64,000 bases of DNA, from contig BSYO01000011.1 in assembly GCA_033239525.1 (NCBI GenBank), forward strand, positions 7,903,973 to 7,967,972, read 5' to 3'. Shown here piece by piece: positions 1 through 12,117 of this stretch (its first letter is position 1; every line of letters starts with the position of its first letter). The notes under the pieces were generated by a model that saw only the letters and a list, made by a program, of their open reading frames with translations, was not told the origin of the DNA and ran no database searches. Both the position numbers and the translations under genes were made by a program. The DNA comes from Nepenthes gracilis. Its lineage: Eukaryota; Streptophyta; Magnoliopsida; Caryophyllales; Nepenthaceae.

Positions 1-1500
1 TGAATAATAATAAATCTCGGGTTAATTAGCAATAATAGTTATAAAAGTTATAGATGCAACAACAAAGCTCAATATGATAATACTACTCAAGAACTTTACA
101 ACTTAGCTTTAATATGACTCAAACACAATCTCAATAAGTAGATTTTTCTAATCTAAATATCAACAAGAATGATATGAATTCCTCGAATTCAATAATCAAC
201 AGAAACAACTTAGATTCCGTAAATTCGAATACCAACAAGAACAACTTAGATTTCCTGAATTCGAACACCAACAAAAACAATTTGGCTTCCATGAATTTGA
301 ATACCAACGAGGTCAAACTCAAGAAATGATGTTAATAAATTCCATCGTTGATATGAACTCAATGAATAATCATGATATCTCAAATGACATTTACCGAATC
401 CTAATAAATATTAGTAGATCTTAGAGTATTCCGAATACTTAAATCTTCCCTTAGATTTCTCAAAATTTCAACTTAATATGATGTCACAATTATAAGAAAT
501 AACAAAACACTTTATAAATCATATTCTATCGCTGCGAACTAAAGACTATATATTTACACCACTAACAATTGGGTTAATGCCACAAGGCCACTAATATTTA
601 TGGTATGCAATTACTCCTATAATACTCCTAAAGGCTACGCTCGTACCATGACCCATACCAACTTGTAATATTCCTTGCCAATAATATTTCAAATACCGCA
701 CTATACTATGGTCATAATACTAATAAGCATCCTTTCGCAAGATCACATGACCTTAATTGCCTAAAATGGTCTAGGTATTAAAAAAATATAGGTTATTCTA
801 AACTCTAATGGACTCTCATTTGTCCAGATATGTTAGAGTCTTCGTATACCATCTTTTATTTAGCCATGGAACAATGATAAGATCATACAATGACAAAATA
901 AGATCTATAATCATCTAATAAAATCAACTCAATATAAGGTTTAATAATATGAGATAAGAATGAATCTCCGTAGATCTTACTTAGCTAATGTAAATCAAAG
1001 GATGCGTATTTATGTCTCTAAAAGTTAGGTATGTACCACGAAATTGCTAACATCCATAATAGGCAACTACTCTACAATTCTTTTGGAAGCTATACCAGTA
1101 GCATGACACATACGACCCATGATTCCACTTATTGTGATACTTTAGATTTTCCAAAATATAATGGTTATGAGGCTCTAAGTATCCCTCCATAAAATGATAG
1201 ATCTTATACCTCAATGATATGAATAGATATTAAATAATTATAGACTATATTAAGGTTTTATAAGATTTATATTCTTTGAGACCATAATAGTTTTATATAA
1301 TCTTCTTTATTTAATAATAAGTACCACAAAAGTGTATTCACACAATTAAGAGCAATACAAAGAAACTTATCAAGAAGAAAAAATGGTAGAATTAATTGAA
1401 TAACTAAGGTACTCATCGCGTAATCTCCTCTCACTAGACCCAGTAAGGCCCTCTAACTTATTCTACGAGTCCCAATTGCCTTCTTTTTCCTTAATATTTC
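1..1500 (-). mobile_element. LTR fragment, family E (truncated by window edge)
   Basis: This stretch resembles, in the same order, the LTR at 35592-36780: a diverged tandem block, a segment around 541-560 matching 36296-36320, the AATAAGCATCC segment near 722 matching 36450, and an A-rich segment near 1330-1400 matching 36620-36740. The full family member reads on the minus strand, so this one should too. Neither LTR end is visible: the left lies outside the window and the right fades out near 1500. No open frame has recognisable coding content. Confidence 0.55.
150..312. repeat. 36-bp tandem repeat, about 4.5 copies
   Basis: Consecutive 36-bp units begin near 150, 186, 222 and 258, with a partial fifth from 294; each carries a diverged AATTCGAATACCAACAAGAA core. 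Because 36 is a multiple of three, the minus strand stays open at 131-322 and encodes a 12-residue periodic peptide rich in Phe, Leu and Lys. I read that frame as a by-product of the repeat. The related LTR at 36100-36230 has a looser version of the same block. Confidence 0.8.
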
Positions 1501-2980
1501 ATCCTTGATGAATTTGCCAATATTATTCATATACTTACATTCATCACTTAAACTCTAATCAAGTAACTTAACTTATAAGACATAGAAATATAACCACCCT
1601 AATTATTTTATTCCCCATCTCATTTTGAAGCCACCAATAGATAAGGCCCGCCTATTATATCACCATCAATAGACCTCTCAAAATACCAATATCATCTGAA
1701 CATTGGCCAAGCACTCTATCACTACTCAAACGTTGATACATCGGCTCAAAGAAATGAGAGGTGAATAATATAGTCAAATAGTAAAGCATTAAAGATACAT
1801 ATAATAATGAATCCTAAAATTAATATAATTTTAAAAATCTACAATGCTCAACTCATTGATTCATTATACAAATAATACTGCACTAACCACAGCCTATTGT
1901 GTGAACTATCACAGCCACAGTGTGATGTTCGCGAGAAAGAGGTGCTTGAGCAAAAGTACTGATGGTACACGAGAGGTTCGGAGATGAAGGATTGAATGAA
2001 ATATCCTATGTAAGATTCGTGAAAGGAAAACTCAAGCAAAATATTCCCAGCAAAGGATGCTCAAGCAAAAACAATTTCCAAAATGAAAATCTTTTCCAGA
2101 TTCATCATGGTTAGCGCCAGTCCTTCAACAATCAATTGCTACACCCTCAGTAGTTGAATTAACATACTGACAACAATTTATTAAGCACCAAATAACATAG
2201 ATGAAGCATGGCAATTTGTAAAGATTGATGTGTTGAATTAACCTTTTATTGGCTCCAAAATAGCTCGGACACTGACTTCCCTGGCTCGGTTACTATTCAT
2301 CATTTTCTTCTTCAAAAAGTCATTGTGCATCCGATTCTTAGTAGGTCAAAATTCAACAAATACGGCAATTAGTACTTTAACAATCCCAGTAGCTGATTTC
2401 TACGAGAATTAAGCAACAAAGATCATAATCCAGTATGTCTTTTCCTCTCTGTTCTACGTTTCTTCATCTCACTTTGATTAATTCACCAAAGTCTCTAACT
2501 TTGATCCTCTAAAATGCAAAATGCTTCAGAACTCATCGATACGCCCTCAAAAACGTTGCCAAGTCACCCAACGAATACTAGAAGAGCACACATCTAACCC
2601 CACGATATCTCAAATTTTGAGACTACATTTAACTACTTCCATATTCGTTGCTGGAACTGCCCGGCTGCTGCTGTTTTTTCTGTTTTGTTGTTTTGTTTTT
2701 CTTTTTCTTTGCTGTTCTGTTTTTGTTTCGGTTTTGCCCTTCGCCCCTTTAATTGCATTCTGATAATTTTGTTGGACTCGTGGATTGCATTCTGTTACAT
2801 TTGTTGGCCTCGTGTATTGGCCGACTCCTGTAGCTATCGATGGGAAGATAAACAAATACTTCTTCCTTCGTCGGTCTGTGTTCTCTTCTCTCTCATTCTA
2901 TAACTTTCTGCCTGAATTCCCCTTCCCTTTTCCTGCTCTTCCCTTACCCAAATCACGAGTGCAGTTCATCAACACATCAA
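1501..2980. other. No recognisable gene; possible 5' LTR of old gypsy element G at the right end
   Basis: I see no family-level protein similarity here. The right part (about 2650-2950) is T- and C-rich and ends just before a primer-site-like sequence, so it may be the end of the 5' LTR of the Gag-bearing element that follows. No LTR start, TSD or repeat partner is visible. The small plus-strand frames at 2521-2763 and 2685-2903 are low-complexity Phe/Leu/Cys peptides. Confidence 0.35.
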
Positions 2981-2999
2981 TTGGTACTTTCATTGAGAT
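2981..2999 (+). promoter_or_regulatory. Primer-binding-site-like sequence of element G
   Basis: TTGGTACTTTCATTGAGAT sits just before the Gag-like frame. Closely similar TTGGTGCTTTCATTGAG sequences are, from general knowledge, common at the LTR/internal boundary of plant gypsy elements with this Gag type. The tRNA partner is uncertain. Confidence 0.4.
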
Positions 3000-3014
3000 C
3001 GTGGTAGAGGGAAT

Positions 3015-3268
3015 GATGACATGGTATAAAGCCCTTGAAGACTTCATTGTAGGAATTTCGAGGGAGCTGAATGAAGTTGCTGCGACCTTACAACACCATG
3101 CCGAAGGTATCACCTTTAATACTGCCACTACTGAGCAAATTCAAAAATCTCTCACTAAAATTTTCCATTCCTTGACTTGAATTAAGAAATAATCACTACA
3201 ATCCACCATTGTTTCCTACCCCTACTTCGTTCATAGCACATTCGTATGCGATTCCACCACTGTAGACC
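3015..3268 (+). pseudogene. Ty3/gypsy Gag, N-terminal part (element G, interrupted)
   Basis: The frame opens with MMTWYKALEDF and continues as a helical, Glu/Gln-rich stretch to a stop at 3178-3180. It is then followed, in shifted frame, by sequence leading to the insertion site of B1. Joining across the CAAAC duplication (3269-3273 and 11190-11194) brings it next to the central Gag domain at 11195 onward, as expected for the N-terminus of the same Gag. Alone it would not be recognisable; the call rests on position. Stops and frame changes make it non-functional. Confidence 0.5.
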
Positions 3269-3273
3269 CAAAC

Positions 3274-5741
3274 TGTGACGGAATGGGTCATAATCCATTA
3301 ATGACCTCCGTCGACAATCATACTTAACAAATGGAACTAATATACTATTAATTTAATGTAATAGTTTCTGTAGAAAATTGGGCAGAGTCTTCCCTAAATA
3401 TGGACTAAAATTATAAATACAACCTGTGAAATAAAACTTGTATAATATATATAAATCACCAGACCTCAAATTCACAGCCATAGCACATCCACAGGATCAA
3501 TCAAATGCCATTCATCCAAGACTCCAAGACAGCATTCCAACTATTATATTGGATCTAATGAGAGATACCATCTAGAAACTTATACAAAACCTAACATTAT
3601 ACCTACGGAAGCATTCTATATCCATGAATAAATTACGAAAGTATAACAATGAACAATAATAATTAAATAATAAATCATATCATAATTTAATACATAACAT
3701 AAAACTAAATCGACTATTGACATAACATTATATCCACTACATTTAGATACTAAGTCATCAATATCCAACAATCTCCTTAGCAAATCCCTTTTCTTACTCT
3801 ATCTAATCGATGACAGCTCGTGGGTCTCATCTGAAAAAAGAAGTAAGGGTGAGCCAACAACTCAATAAGTGTATCATATTCAAAAGCAGTAGATAATATA
3901 AGTAAAGTTAAGTAGAGAAGGATATATAATCATGAATGAGATGCATAAACAAGAACATGATCAATTATACTTTAAAATACAATTTACTTCTCCTTAAAAT
4001 ATAATTTATACATAATTGTTCATCTTTGTGGACCAAGGTCGAAAGCTTTATGGACTAAAGGTACGAAAGAACGAGGAAAGATCATGATACCCCATATGAT
4101 CTAAAATCATGAGCTCTTATTATCGACCCAGAGGAGGGGCCATCTATATATCAGGCTTGTAAATAGGCCGATACACCGTGTGGCATAGTAGTATACCTAT
4201 CACTCGGTTATACAGGGCCAATAAGATGCTACCCTAACCACCTGCAATCTAGAAACAGTCATCGTCCTTTCACAATAATATTCTAAACCTTGCCAAGAGT
4301 ATTACCCATTGTAATACGTGGCCGAAGAAATTCTCGAGTCTTTACTGTAATGCTAGCAGAAGGCCAAGGGGTATTACCTCTATAATGTAAATCTATGGTC
4401 ATAATTTCATGGTTTCTTATTCATTTAATGGAAGGTCTACCATAATTTATTCACAGTAATCTTCAACCGGAGAACAATTCAATCAAATCTCTAATTGTAG
4501 ATTTTCCTTCGAATACATATACAATTATCATCTTTCCTTTAGACTTAAGTCTGTTCACGAGTTAATTTGGATGCATGGACATTATAATGCATAGGAAAGA
4601 TTAGAATTTATTACCACAATTTGGAAATTATCACTTTGGGGGCCACTGGGATGTATTTTCTTTACAAACGGAGCATAAATATATAATTTTGAGACTTACA
4701 ATTAGACATATACAATTAGATATAAATCTCATAACAATTAGATAGAGTAGAAACATGCAAAATTCTCAATCATTTCGTGTGAACAGTGCCAAGGCCGTTT
4801 TAGAACTTCTGGACATCACGAACGGGTCGATATTTGTGAGATCGAATGCCCGGCGGATGTATGTGCATAATTAGGACATGGAAATTCATATTTTAGGGAC
4901 AATTAAGTATAAATTTTGAAGGGAAGAGGGGAGAACTAGAGATGGGTGCGGGTTAGGGTTTAGCAAAGACAAACCGAGCGAATCAGAGAGGAAATCGGAC
5001 AATAAACCATAAATACTTTAGGCAATAATCATAGGTTATATATTTTTCATGATTTGGGTAGGTATCGAAATGATAATATCCGATGGAGAACGAATAAAAA
5101 TCGAAAGAGAGGAAAATAGAGTATGAGTACACTTACCTCGACCCAATCTATCACCTTTCTAACTAGCTATTGGACGAATTTGGACTCATGGGCATCGATC
5201 TCCTCCTTCTCTCTCTAGTTCTTCATTCTCTCTTTCTCTCTAAACCCAAAAATCGGCTGAAAAATGCATGGGAGAAAACCCTCACGAGCAGTTTTATTTT
5301 TCCCGCCCAAGCCACGCCTTAAGCGCTCCACGAGTGCGAAAGTTCTGTTTTTTGCACCCTGGTGGTGCCTCAGACGCGGGTCAGGCCCATGTCAAACCTG
5401 CAGCATGCCAGCTTCGCGTTTTTGCCATCCAAGATCCGTTTTAACCCTTCCAACCCAAGTTTTCATATTTTTGGACTCTAATTTTGATTATATAACATTA
5501 ATAAGTCATGATTATCATAATTTAAAACTCGGAATCTTATTAACGGATTAACATTTCACGGTTTACAATTTCGATTTTCAAATTTTCCAATTCCCGATAT
5601 TTGGGCTTTTCAAACCGATTCCTCCTGTACCCTTTGACCTCACTTTACCTATTTTAACTTAATTATCTCACAATTACTATATTTTAAAATTCGGAACCTC
5701 ACCACTCATATTTACCATATCGTAGAAACTAGCACTTTACA
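3274..5741 (-). repeat. B1 3' LTR (left copy)
   Basis: It aligns along its length with 8682-11189. Compared with that copy it lacks roughly 55 bp around 5275-5285 that in the right LTR holds a GC-rich hairpin. The right-hand edge (minus-strand start) is set by the purine tract at 5742-5754. A TG...CA pair of ends is preserved. Confidence 0.88.
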
Positions 5742-5754
5742 ATTCTTCCCCACT
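5742..5754 (-). promoter_or_regulatory. B1 polypurine tract
   Basis: On the minus strand AGTGGGGAAGAAT lies directly before the 3' LTR start, the expected place for the plus-strand priming tract. Confidence 0.75.
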
Positions 5755-8668
5755 TATAAAAATTTTATTTTTAAAATTTAACAAACCTCAAATTCCGACA
5801 ATAGGAGGGGGTAATCTTTCTAGACTCTTTGTAGTGCTTCCAGAACATATAATTGATTAGAGATTTATCCTAGAGAACATTATCCATTTGAATTATCCAA
5901 ATCCTTAACATCTAATGCTTTCACATAAAAAATGGAGATTGAAAACTTATCATAAGACAAATCCCTAATCTCCCACAACGACTTAACCTGATTACATACT
6001 TATTTCCTCAATCATCAGCACATGGGAGACGTTATGAAAATCCATCAAATCTGAAGGCAAGTCAAAGCTTTAAATGAGCTTAACACAAAACTTCAAACGG
6101 CTAATAGACCCTTGCTTTGATTCATCCTAAGCCTCAAGAATACTCATTCACTAGGGACCTCAATCTTATTCCAAAATCTCTCGGCCAAGGGCCACATGCT
6201 TCTACTGCACTATTCTAATTAACCACTTATTAGGATACCAAAAATTCATTTGCCGTTCATGACATATTGATTCATATCAGACACGTAGATTATATTACAG
6301 TTATAAACCTATGGAAAATTTTAAGGACAACGATACGACTAAGGCAAAGCATATAATCCTTAGATTACAATCCACCTAGGCAATGCGATCGAAGCAATCA
6401 CCCAAAAACCTCAAACTTGAATACTTATCAAACTTATCATCCCGTCGACATACCGGTGAGCCAACCAATCCTATCCCCACATATCATCCAAATATGATGA
6501 ATGGGCTATCCTAGTCTAGCAATTTCACAATTGCTCAACAATACTATAATTTTTGCTATTCTAACATCATCGAAACTGAAACGGTGAGGGCTTCTCATCT
6601 CATAATTCTATGACCTCACTGCTTAGGAGGCAATTCTCTATCCTAAAACCAAAGACAGAGTACTCCCTTTTGCTTAGATACTAGGAGCTACTCAAGATTC
6701 ATCCTAACATCTCATGTGGAACCTCATGACATATCCCAACCGAAAATTCTTGGCGTTCAATTATTAGCAATACCACTCACCTTCCATGAAGGATATTGAA
6801 ATACACCTTATAATCCTCAAGCAGATTAACCCATTTGCATGGTCGCTTAGCCATCTCTTCTAACGAGACAACCTCTCAGTCCTCTAGGATCATTTAGACA
6901 ATTGCTATTTACACCAGTGATACCTATCAATCCTCAAAGCAATGACCTCAATAGCTAACCCCAAACTATGGGTTGGGTAATTTTGATCATAAGTTTTACA
7001 CCCTCTTAAGCAAGGGTAACCACCTATAGAAGGTCACGAGAAGCACAATCTTAGCGCTTCTTTAAAAGGATCACATTCTACTATGACTTACTAGACCAAT
7101 CAGAGGTCAACTCAAACAATAAGGTCGACAACTAATCCTTAATTTCTTGAAGACTACTCTCACACGACCCATACTGACGGATACTGGTCGTCTCCAAGTC
7201 AAACACCTCACGGCGCTACAATCTTTGAGAAGCACTTATCAGATTACCCTTTCAGGTTTAGTTAGACCCAAGAAAGTCACACACCTTTGAGACATCAACC
7301 AATCCTTCCCGAACAAGCCATCGTTCCAAACTCTAATGGATCACATTCATGTTATCGGAGAAACCACATGCCCAACATAACTTTTCTCCCTAATCCTTCC
7401 ATACTTGAGCACACGGCTAACGGTCTTTCTTAATCTGAGATACAATCCTCAAATAGGGTGCACACACCATTTTAATTTTAGGAATTCATCAATAAGGCTA
7501 TCCCAAAAGTATTGAAGTACCTCACGAAAAAATACTCAGTCGATACCTCACCGGTTCCTTACAGAGTTCTCAAATTGGGTGCCAATCCTTGGCACGACTC
7601 CACAGCTGCCCTCAATTTAATGATCAAGAGGTAATTCGGCTAATTTTTTCCTTTAAGAATATTATCAATATCACATCGGGCTTTAGTGCCACAAGGCAAC
7701 TAATCTACCCAACCAATCATATCTATAAACTCGAGAAGATGTTGTGAACCTTAATGCAACTAGTATAAGGTCTACGATTCTTAGATAAACAAGTAAGCTT
7801 AGGAAATCCCAATAAAATATAAATTTTAGATCTCAAAATAATACATATACCGAAATATCAAGATCCTGGAATCTCATCTCCCGCTACGATGGACGACACT
7901 TCTATACTCTGTGCCATCACTGCGAAGCCTCGATTCACAGTATTGGGCTCCTTAACTGTCCGACCTATTCAATAAGGAAAATCCCTACTCATGCAGTCGA
8001 GTTATTTATACTCGAAACATGCTCCCAAAAATCCCACCGAAACAAGACATTCTTCCATAAAGCATTCACAAATAAATCCTACGATATCTCTTTATCCTTG
8101 AGACCGATGATCCTTTTCACGTCAGCCGCTTGGGGTCGACTTCACCTCCTATCAGACCGGGAGTAACATTACCTGATCTTCTTCCAAACGTTGAATCACC
8201 ACAACATTATCTTAATTCTCAGGATCCACATCTCTACATAGAGCCGATCAAATCTAAACCTCGAACCAAAATCAATTAACCTAAGTCTCGAATCAATACT
8301 AATCAATTCAACCACCCAATCAACACCATCAAATTCAAACCTCAAGATGCCACCCTACAGCTCCTCTTGACCTCACGGTCAACCACTATCACGAGTAAAC
8401 CTTTGTTTAAGAGCCATTACGGTTACTTATACCCTATCTGAAGGCAACACAATATGGGTTAGGTCCCGCGTCAGACACTAATTAGGACCTTATAAGCTAG
8501 TCAACCAAACTCGTTATCTATCTCTAACTTAGTTCAAGCCTAAACTAGTCAACCAAGATAATTAGAACTAACTTAATTGTCCTTATGCCTACATCTAATT
8601 ATTCGATCAATCTTAATCTATCCTAAACTTTTGCATACGATTCAAATTAAATATAAGGCATCTCTTTT
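5755..8668 (-). pseudogene. B1 Gag-Pol remnant (RT, RNase H, integrase, chromodomain ghosts)
   Basis: No long frame survives, but on the minus strand the order of motifs matches a chromovirus Pol read with many indels. Near 8440-8340 is a basic N-terminal Gag-like stretch. Near 7470-7380 is sequence matching the RT region just before the FLGHVVS motif, and near 7350-7220 the IRSFLGLAGYYRRF region. The RNase H start follows at about 7215-7000. A chromodomain-like segment (IPxVKVLWRN-type codons) lies near 5950-5830. The same decayed order appears in A (29710-33103) and B2 (15477-17022). The internal region is shorter than the usual 4.5 kb or more, so deletions have occurred. Confidence 0.65.
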
Positions 8669-8680
8669 CTTTGATACCAT
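8669..8680 (-). promoter_or_regulatory. B1 primer binding site (initiator-Met tRNA)
   Basis: On the minus strand TGGTATCAAAGA follows the 5' LTR end, one change from the usual TGGTATCAGAGA complementary to the 3' end of plant initiator-Met tRNA. Confidence 0.75.
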
Positions 8681-9450
8681 TTGTGACGGAACAGGTTATA
8701 ATCTATTAATGACCTCCGTCGATAATCATACTTAACAAATGGAACTAATACACCATTAATTTAATGCAATAGTTTCTGTAGAAAATTGTTCAGAGTCTCC
8801 CCTAAATATGGACAAAAATTATAAATATAGCCTGTGAAATAAAACCTATACAATACGTATAAACCACAAGACCTCAAATTCACAACCATAATACATACAC
8901 AGGATCAATCAAATGCCATTCATCCATGACTCTAACACAGCATCCAAACTATTATATTAGATCTAATAAGAAAATCCATCTAGAAACTTATACAAAACCT
9001 AATATTATACCTGTGGAATCATTCTATATCCATGAATAAACTGCTGAAGTATAACAATGATCCATAATAATTAAACAATAAATCTTATCATAATTTAAAA
9101 CATAACATAAAATTAAATCGACTATTTACATAACATAATATTCACCACATTCTAGAAACTAAGTCTTCGATGTCCAACAATCTCCTTAGCAAATCCCTTT
9201 TCTTACTCTATCTAACAGTGACATCTCGTGGGTCTCATTTGGAAAAAAAAAGAAGTAAGGGTGAGCTAACAGCTCAACAAGTGTGTCATATTCAAAAGTA
9301 GTATACAATATAAGTAAGGTTAAGTAGAGAAGGATATATAATCATGAAAGAGATGCATAAATAAAAACATGATCAATTATGCTTTGGAATATAATATACT
9401 TCTTTTCATGATATAATTTATGCATAATTGTTTATCTTTGTGGACCAGGG

Positions 9451-9467
9451 TCAGTAAATCTTACTAA
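9451..9467 (-). promoter_or_regulatory. Conserved LTR inverted repeat (B1 copy)
   Basis: On the minus strand TTAGTAA-GAT-TTACTGA forms a 7-bp stem with one G-U pair and a 3-nt loop, followed by ACCCTGGTCC. It matches the stems at 28966, 34820, 18055, 50848 and 58237. Confidence 0.6.
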
Positions 9468-10692
9468 CTAAAGGTGCAGGAGAATGAGAAAGAATCATAA
9501 TACCTTACATGATCTAAGGTCGTGACTTCTTGTTATTGACCCAGATGAGGGGTCATCTACATATCATGCCTGTAGACAGGCCAATACACCTCGTGGCGTA
9601 GTAGTATACCTATCACTCGGTTATACAGGGCCAATAAAATGCTTCCCTAACCTCCCGTGTTCTAGAGGTAGTCATCATCCTTCTAGGGTAATATCCTAAG
9701 GTTTGTCAAGAGTATTACCCGCTATAATATGTGGCCGGAGTAATCCTCAGGTTTCTAATGTAATACTAGTAGCAGGCCAAGGGGTATTACCTCTGTAATA
9801 TAAATTTGTGGTCCTAATTTTATGATTTTTTATTCATTTGAAGGATGGTCCACCATAATTCATTCACAATATCTCCGACCAAGAGAACAATTCAATCAAA
9901 TCTCCAATTGTGAATTTTTCTCCGATTACATATATAATTATTATCTTTCCTTTAAACTTAAATATTTTCACGAGTTAATTTGGATGCATGGACATTATAA
10001 TGCATAGGAAAGTTTAAAATTCCTTACCACCATTTGGCAATTATCACTTTGGGGGTCACTGGGACGTATGTCCTTTGCAAATGGAGCACAAACATATAAT
10101 TTCAAAGCTTACAATTAAACATAAATTTCATAACAATTAGATAGGGTGAAAATTTGTAAAATTCTGATTCGTTTCATGTGAACAATGCTAGGGCCATTTT
10201 TGAGCTTTCGGATGTCACGACTGGTAAATGCTTATGAGATTGAACACCCGGCTGATGTATGTGCATAATTATGACATGATAATTCATAATTTGGGGACAA
10301 TTAAGTATAAAATTTGAAGGGAAGGGAGGAGAACCCAAGATGGGCATGGGTTAGAGTTTGGCAAAGACAAACCGAGCGAATCGGAGGGGAAATCAGACAA
10401 TAAATCATAAATATTTTAGGCAATAATCATAGATTACATATTTTTCATGATCTGGGTTGGTATCGAAACGATAATACCCGATAGAGAATGAATAAAAATC
10501 AAAAAAGATGAAAAGTGAGGTATGAGTATACTTGTCTTAACCCAATCTATCACCTTTCTAACTAGCTCTCAGACGGATTTGGACTCGTGGGCTTCGATCT
10601 CATCCTTCTCTCTCTAGTTCTTTGTTCTCTTTCTCTCTAAACCCAGACATCGGCCGAAAATGCACAGAGAAAACCCTCGCGCGCTTAAATTC

Positions 10693-10720
10693 CCCGACTG
10701 GCACTTAAGCGCCAGTCGGG
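10693..10720. repeat. 10-bp GC-rich inverted repeat in B1 5' LTR
   Basis: CCCGACTGGC and GCCAGTCGGG form a perfect 10-bp stem around the 8-nt loop ACTTAAGC. The homologous place in the other LTR (near 5280) lacks this segment. Confidence 0.8.
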
Positions 10721-11194
10721 CGATGATCAGGCGGAGCAGTTATGTTTTTCTGCCCTAAGCCACGCCTCGAGTGCTCCTTGAGTGCACAAGTTCTGTTTTA
10801 TGTGCCCTGGTGGCACCCCGGGCGCAGGTTAGGCTCGTATCGAGCCGATAGTATGTCAGCTTTGCGTTTTCGCCATCCAGAACCTATTTTAACCGTTCTA
10901 ACCCAATTTTTTACATTTTTGGACTCTAATTTTGATTATATAACCTTAATAAACCATGATTATCATAATTTAAAACTCGAAATCTTATTAACAGATTAAC
11001 ATTTCATGGTTCACAACTTCGATTCCCAAATTTTCCAATTTTGGATATTTGGTCTTTTCAAACTGATTCCTCCTATACCCTTTAACCTCAATTCACCTAT
11101 TTTGATTTAATTACCTCCTAATTACTATATTTTAGAATCTAAAACCTCACCACTCATATTTACCACATCATGAAAATCGGCACCTTATACAAAC

Positions 11195-12117
11195 CCCACC
11201 CTTACTACCACATGCACCACCCGATTCCCAAATCACTACCTCCATTCGATTGCCTAAGCTCAAAATTTCATTTTTCTTCAGAGAAAATGTGCTTGGGTGG
11301 TTATTTTAAATTGAGTGCTTCTTTTACTACCATTGCACTCTATTAGAAAAGAAATTGATGATTACTTCATTTTTCATGAGCAACTCAACACTCCAATAGT
11401 ACCAATGGATGCATATGACCTGTCAGCTGTCTACTTGGGAATTTTCTTGTGCAATCTTGAGCTTCGATTTTGGCCATCCACTTACTGCAACCTTAAAGCC
11501 ATGCTCTATCAACTGCGGCAAAACACCACTGTTGCTGCCTACATGACTGACTTGAAGACCCTTTCTACTTAGACTACAGGACTCACTACTGTTAATCTTC
11601 TAAATTGCTTCATCTTTGATCTATGTGATAATATAGGCAAGAGCTTTTGCTGCTGACGCCTCAATCACTGTCGGAGACCATTGGCATGGCTCAATTAGTG
11701 GAAGAAAATTTTGATAGTGGATGCTCAAATTCTCATTGTTGTCGCCCTCCAAGTAGTCAGTACATACCCTGGCAGTACCATCAAGACCCCCTTCTTCCTC
11801 CACTCTTCCTCCAAAATTACCCATAAAGAAACTTACCATAGGTGAAATGGCATCCCGTCATGAGCATGGATTATGTTTCAACTGTGATGAACGATTCACT
11901 CTAGGCCATCACTGTAAACCTTCCCAGTTCTTGTATATGATTGCTAATGAAGAAAGCATCACCGAGATGACTATACAAATATTGGAGGATGACCCCATTA
12001 TTCTTGACACTCCACCGAAACTACAATAGGAAGCAGAATCCTTACCTCTAGACATTTCGACCATCTCCCTTCATGCATTGGAAGGTCATTTTGTTCCTTT
12101 CGCATTATAGCCGCCAG
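11195..12117 (+). pseudogene. Ty3/gypsy Gag central domain, zinc knuckle and start of protease (element G)
   Basis: This continues the Gag split by B1. Read over frameshifts it shows a GWLF-like retrotransposon-gag motif near 11290, a LSTW...LRFWPSTY-like segment (11425-11480), LRQNTTVAAYMTDL (11512-11557), and LLNCFIFDL near 11598. The frame 11847-12029 begins MASRHEHGLCFNCDERF and contains a CX2C...H...C knuckle (CFNCDERFTLGHHCK). After a stop, ISLHALEGHFVPF (12062-12105) matches the usual link into protease in this gypsy type. The sequence is then cut off by the X LTR at 12118, and the rest of pol is not found in the window. It was a capsid/nucleocapsid polyprotein and is now inactive. Confidence 0.8.

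Larger units (their letters stand above)
3274..11189 (-). mobile_element. Nested LTR retrotransposon B1 (Ty3/gypsy, chromovirus-like), minus strand
   Basis: Two LTRs (3274-5741 and 8682-11189) in direct orientation flank a 2.9-kb internal region. The 5-bp duplication CAAAC is present exactly at 3269-3273 and 11190-11194. Read on the minus strand, the right copy is the 5' LTR (start TATAAGGTGCC, probably from TGTAAGGTGCC) and the left copy the 3' LTR (start TGTAAAGTGC), both ending CGTCACA. The primer site abuts the 5' LTR and a purine tract abuts the 3' LTR. It inserted into the gag of element G. LTR identity looks only moderate, so the insertion is not recent. Confidence 0.9.
8682..11189 (-). 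repeat. B1 5' LTR (right copy)
   Basis: It aligns with 3274-5741. The outer edge is fixed by the CAAAC duplication at 11190-11194. It carries a GC-rich hairpin at 10693-10720 and the family inverted repeat at 9451-9467. Confidence 0.88.
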
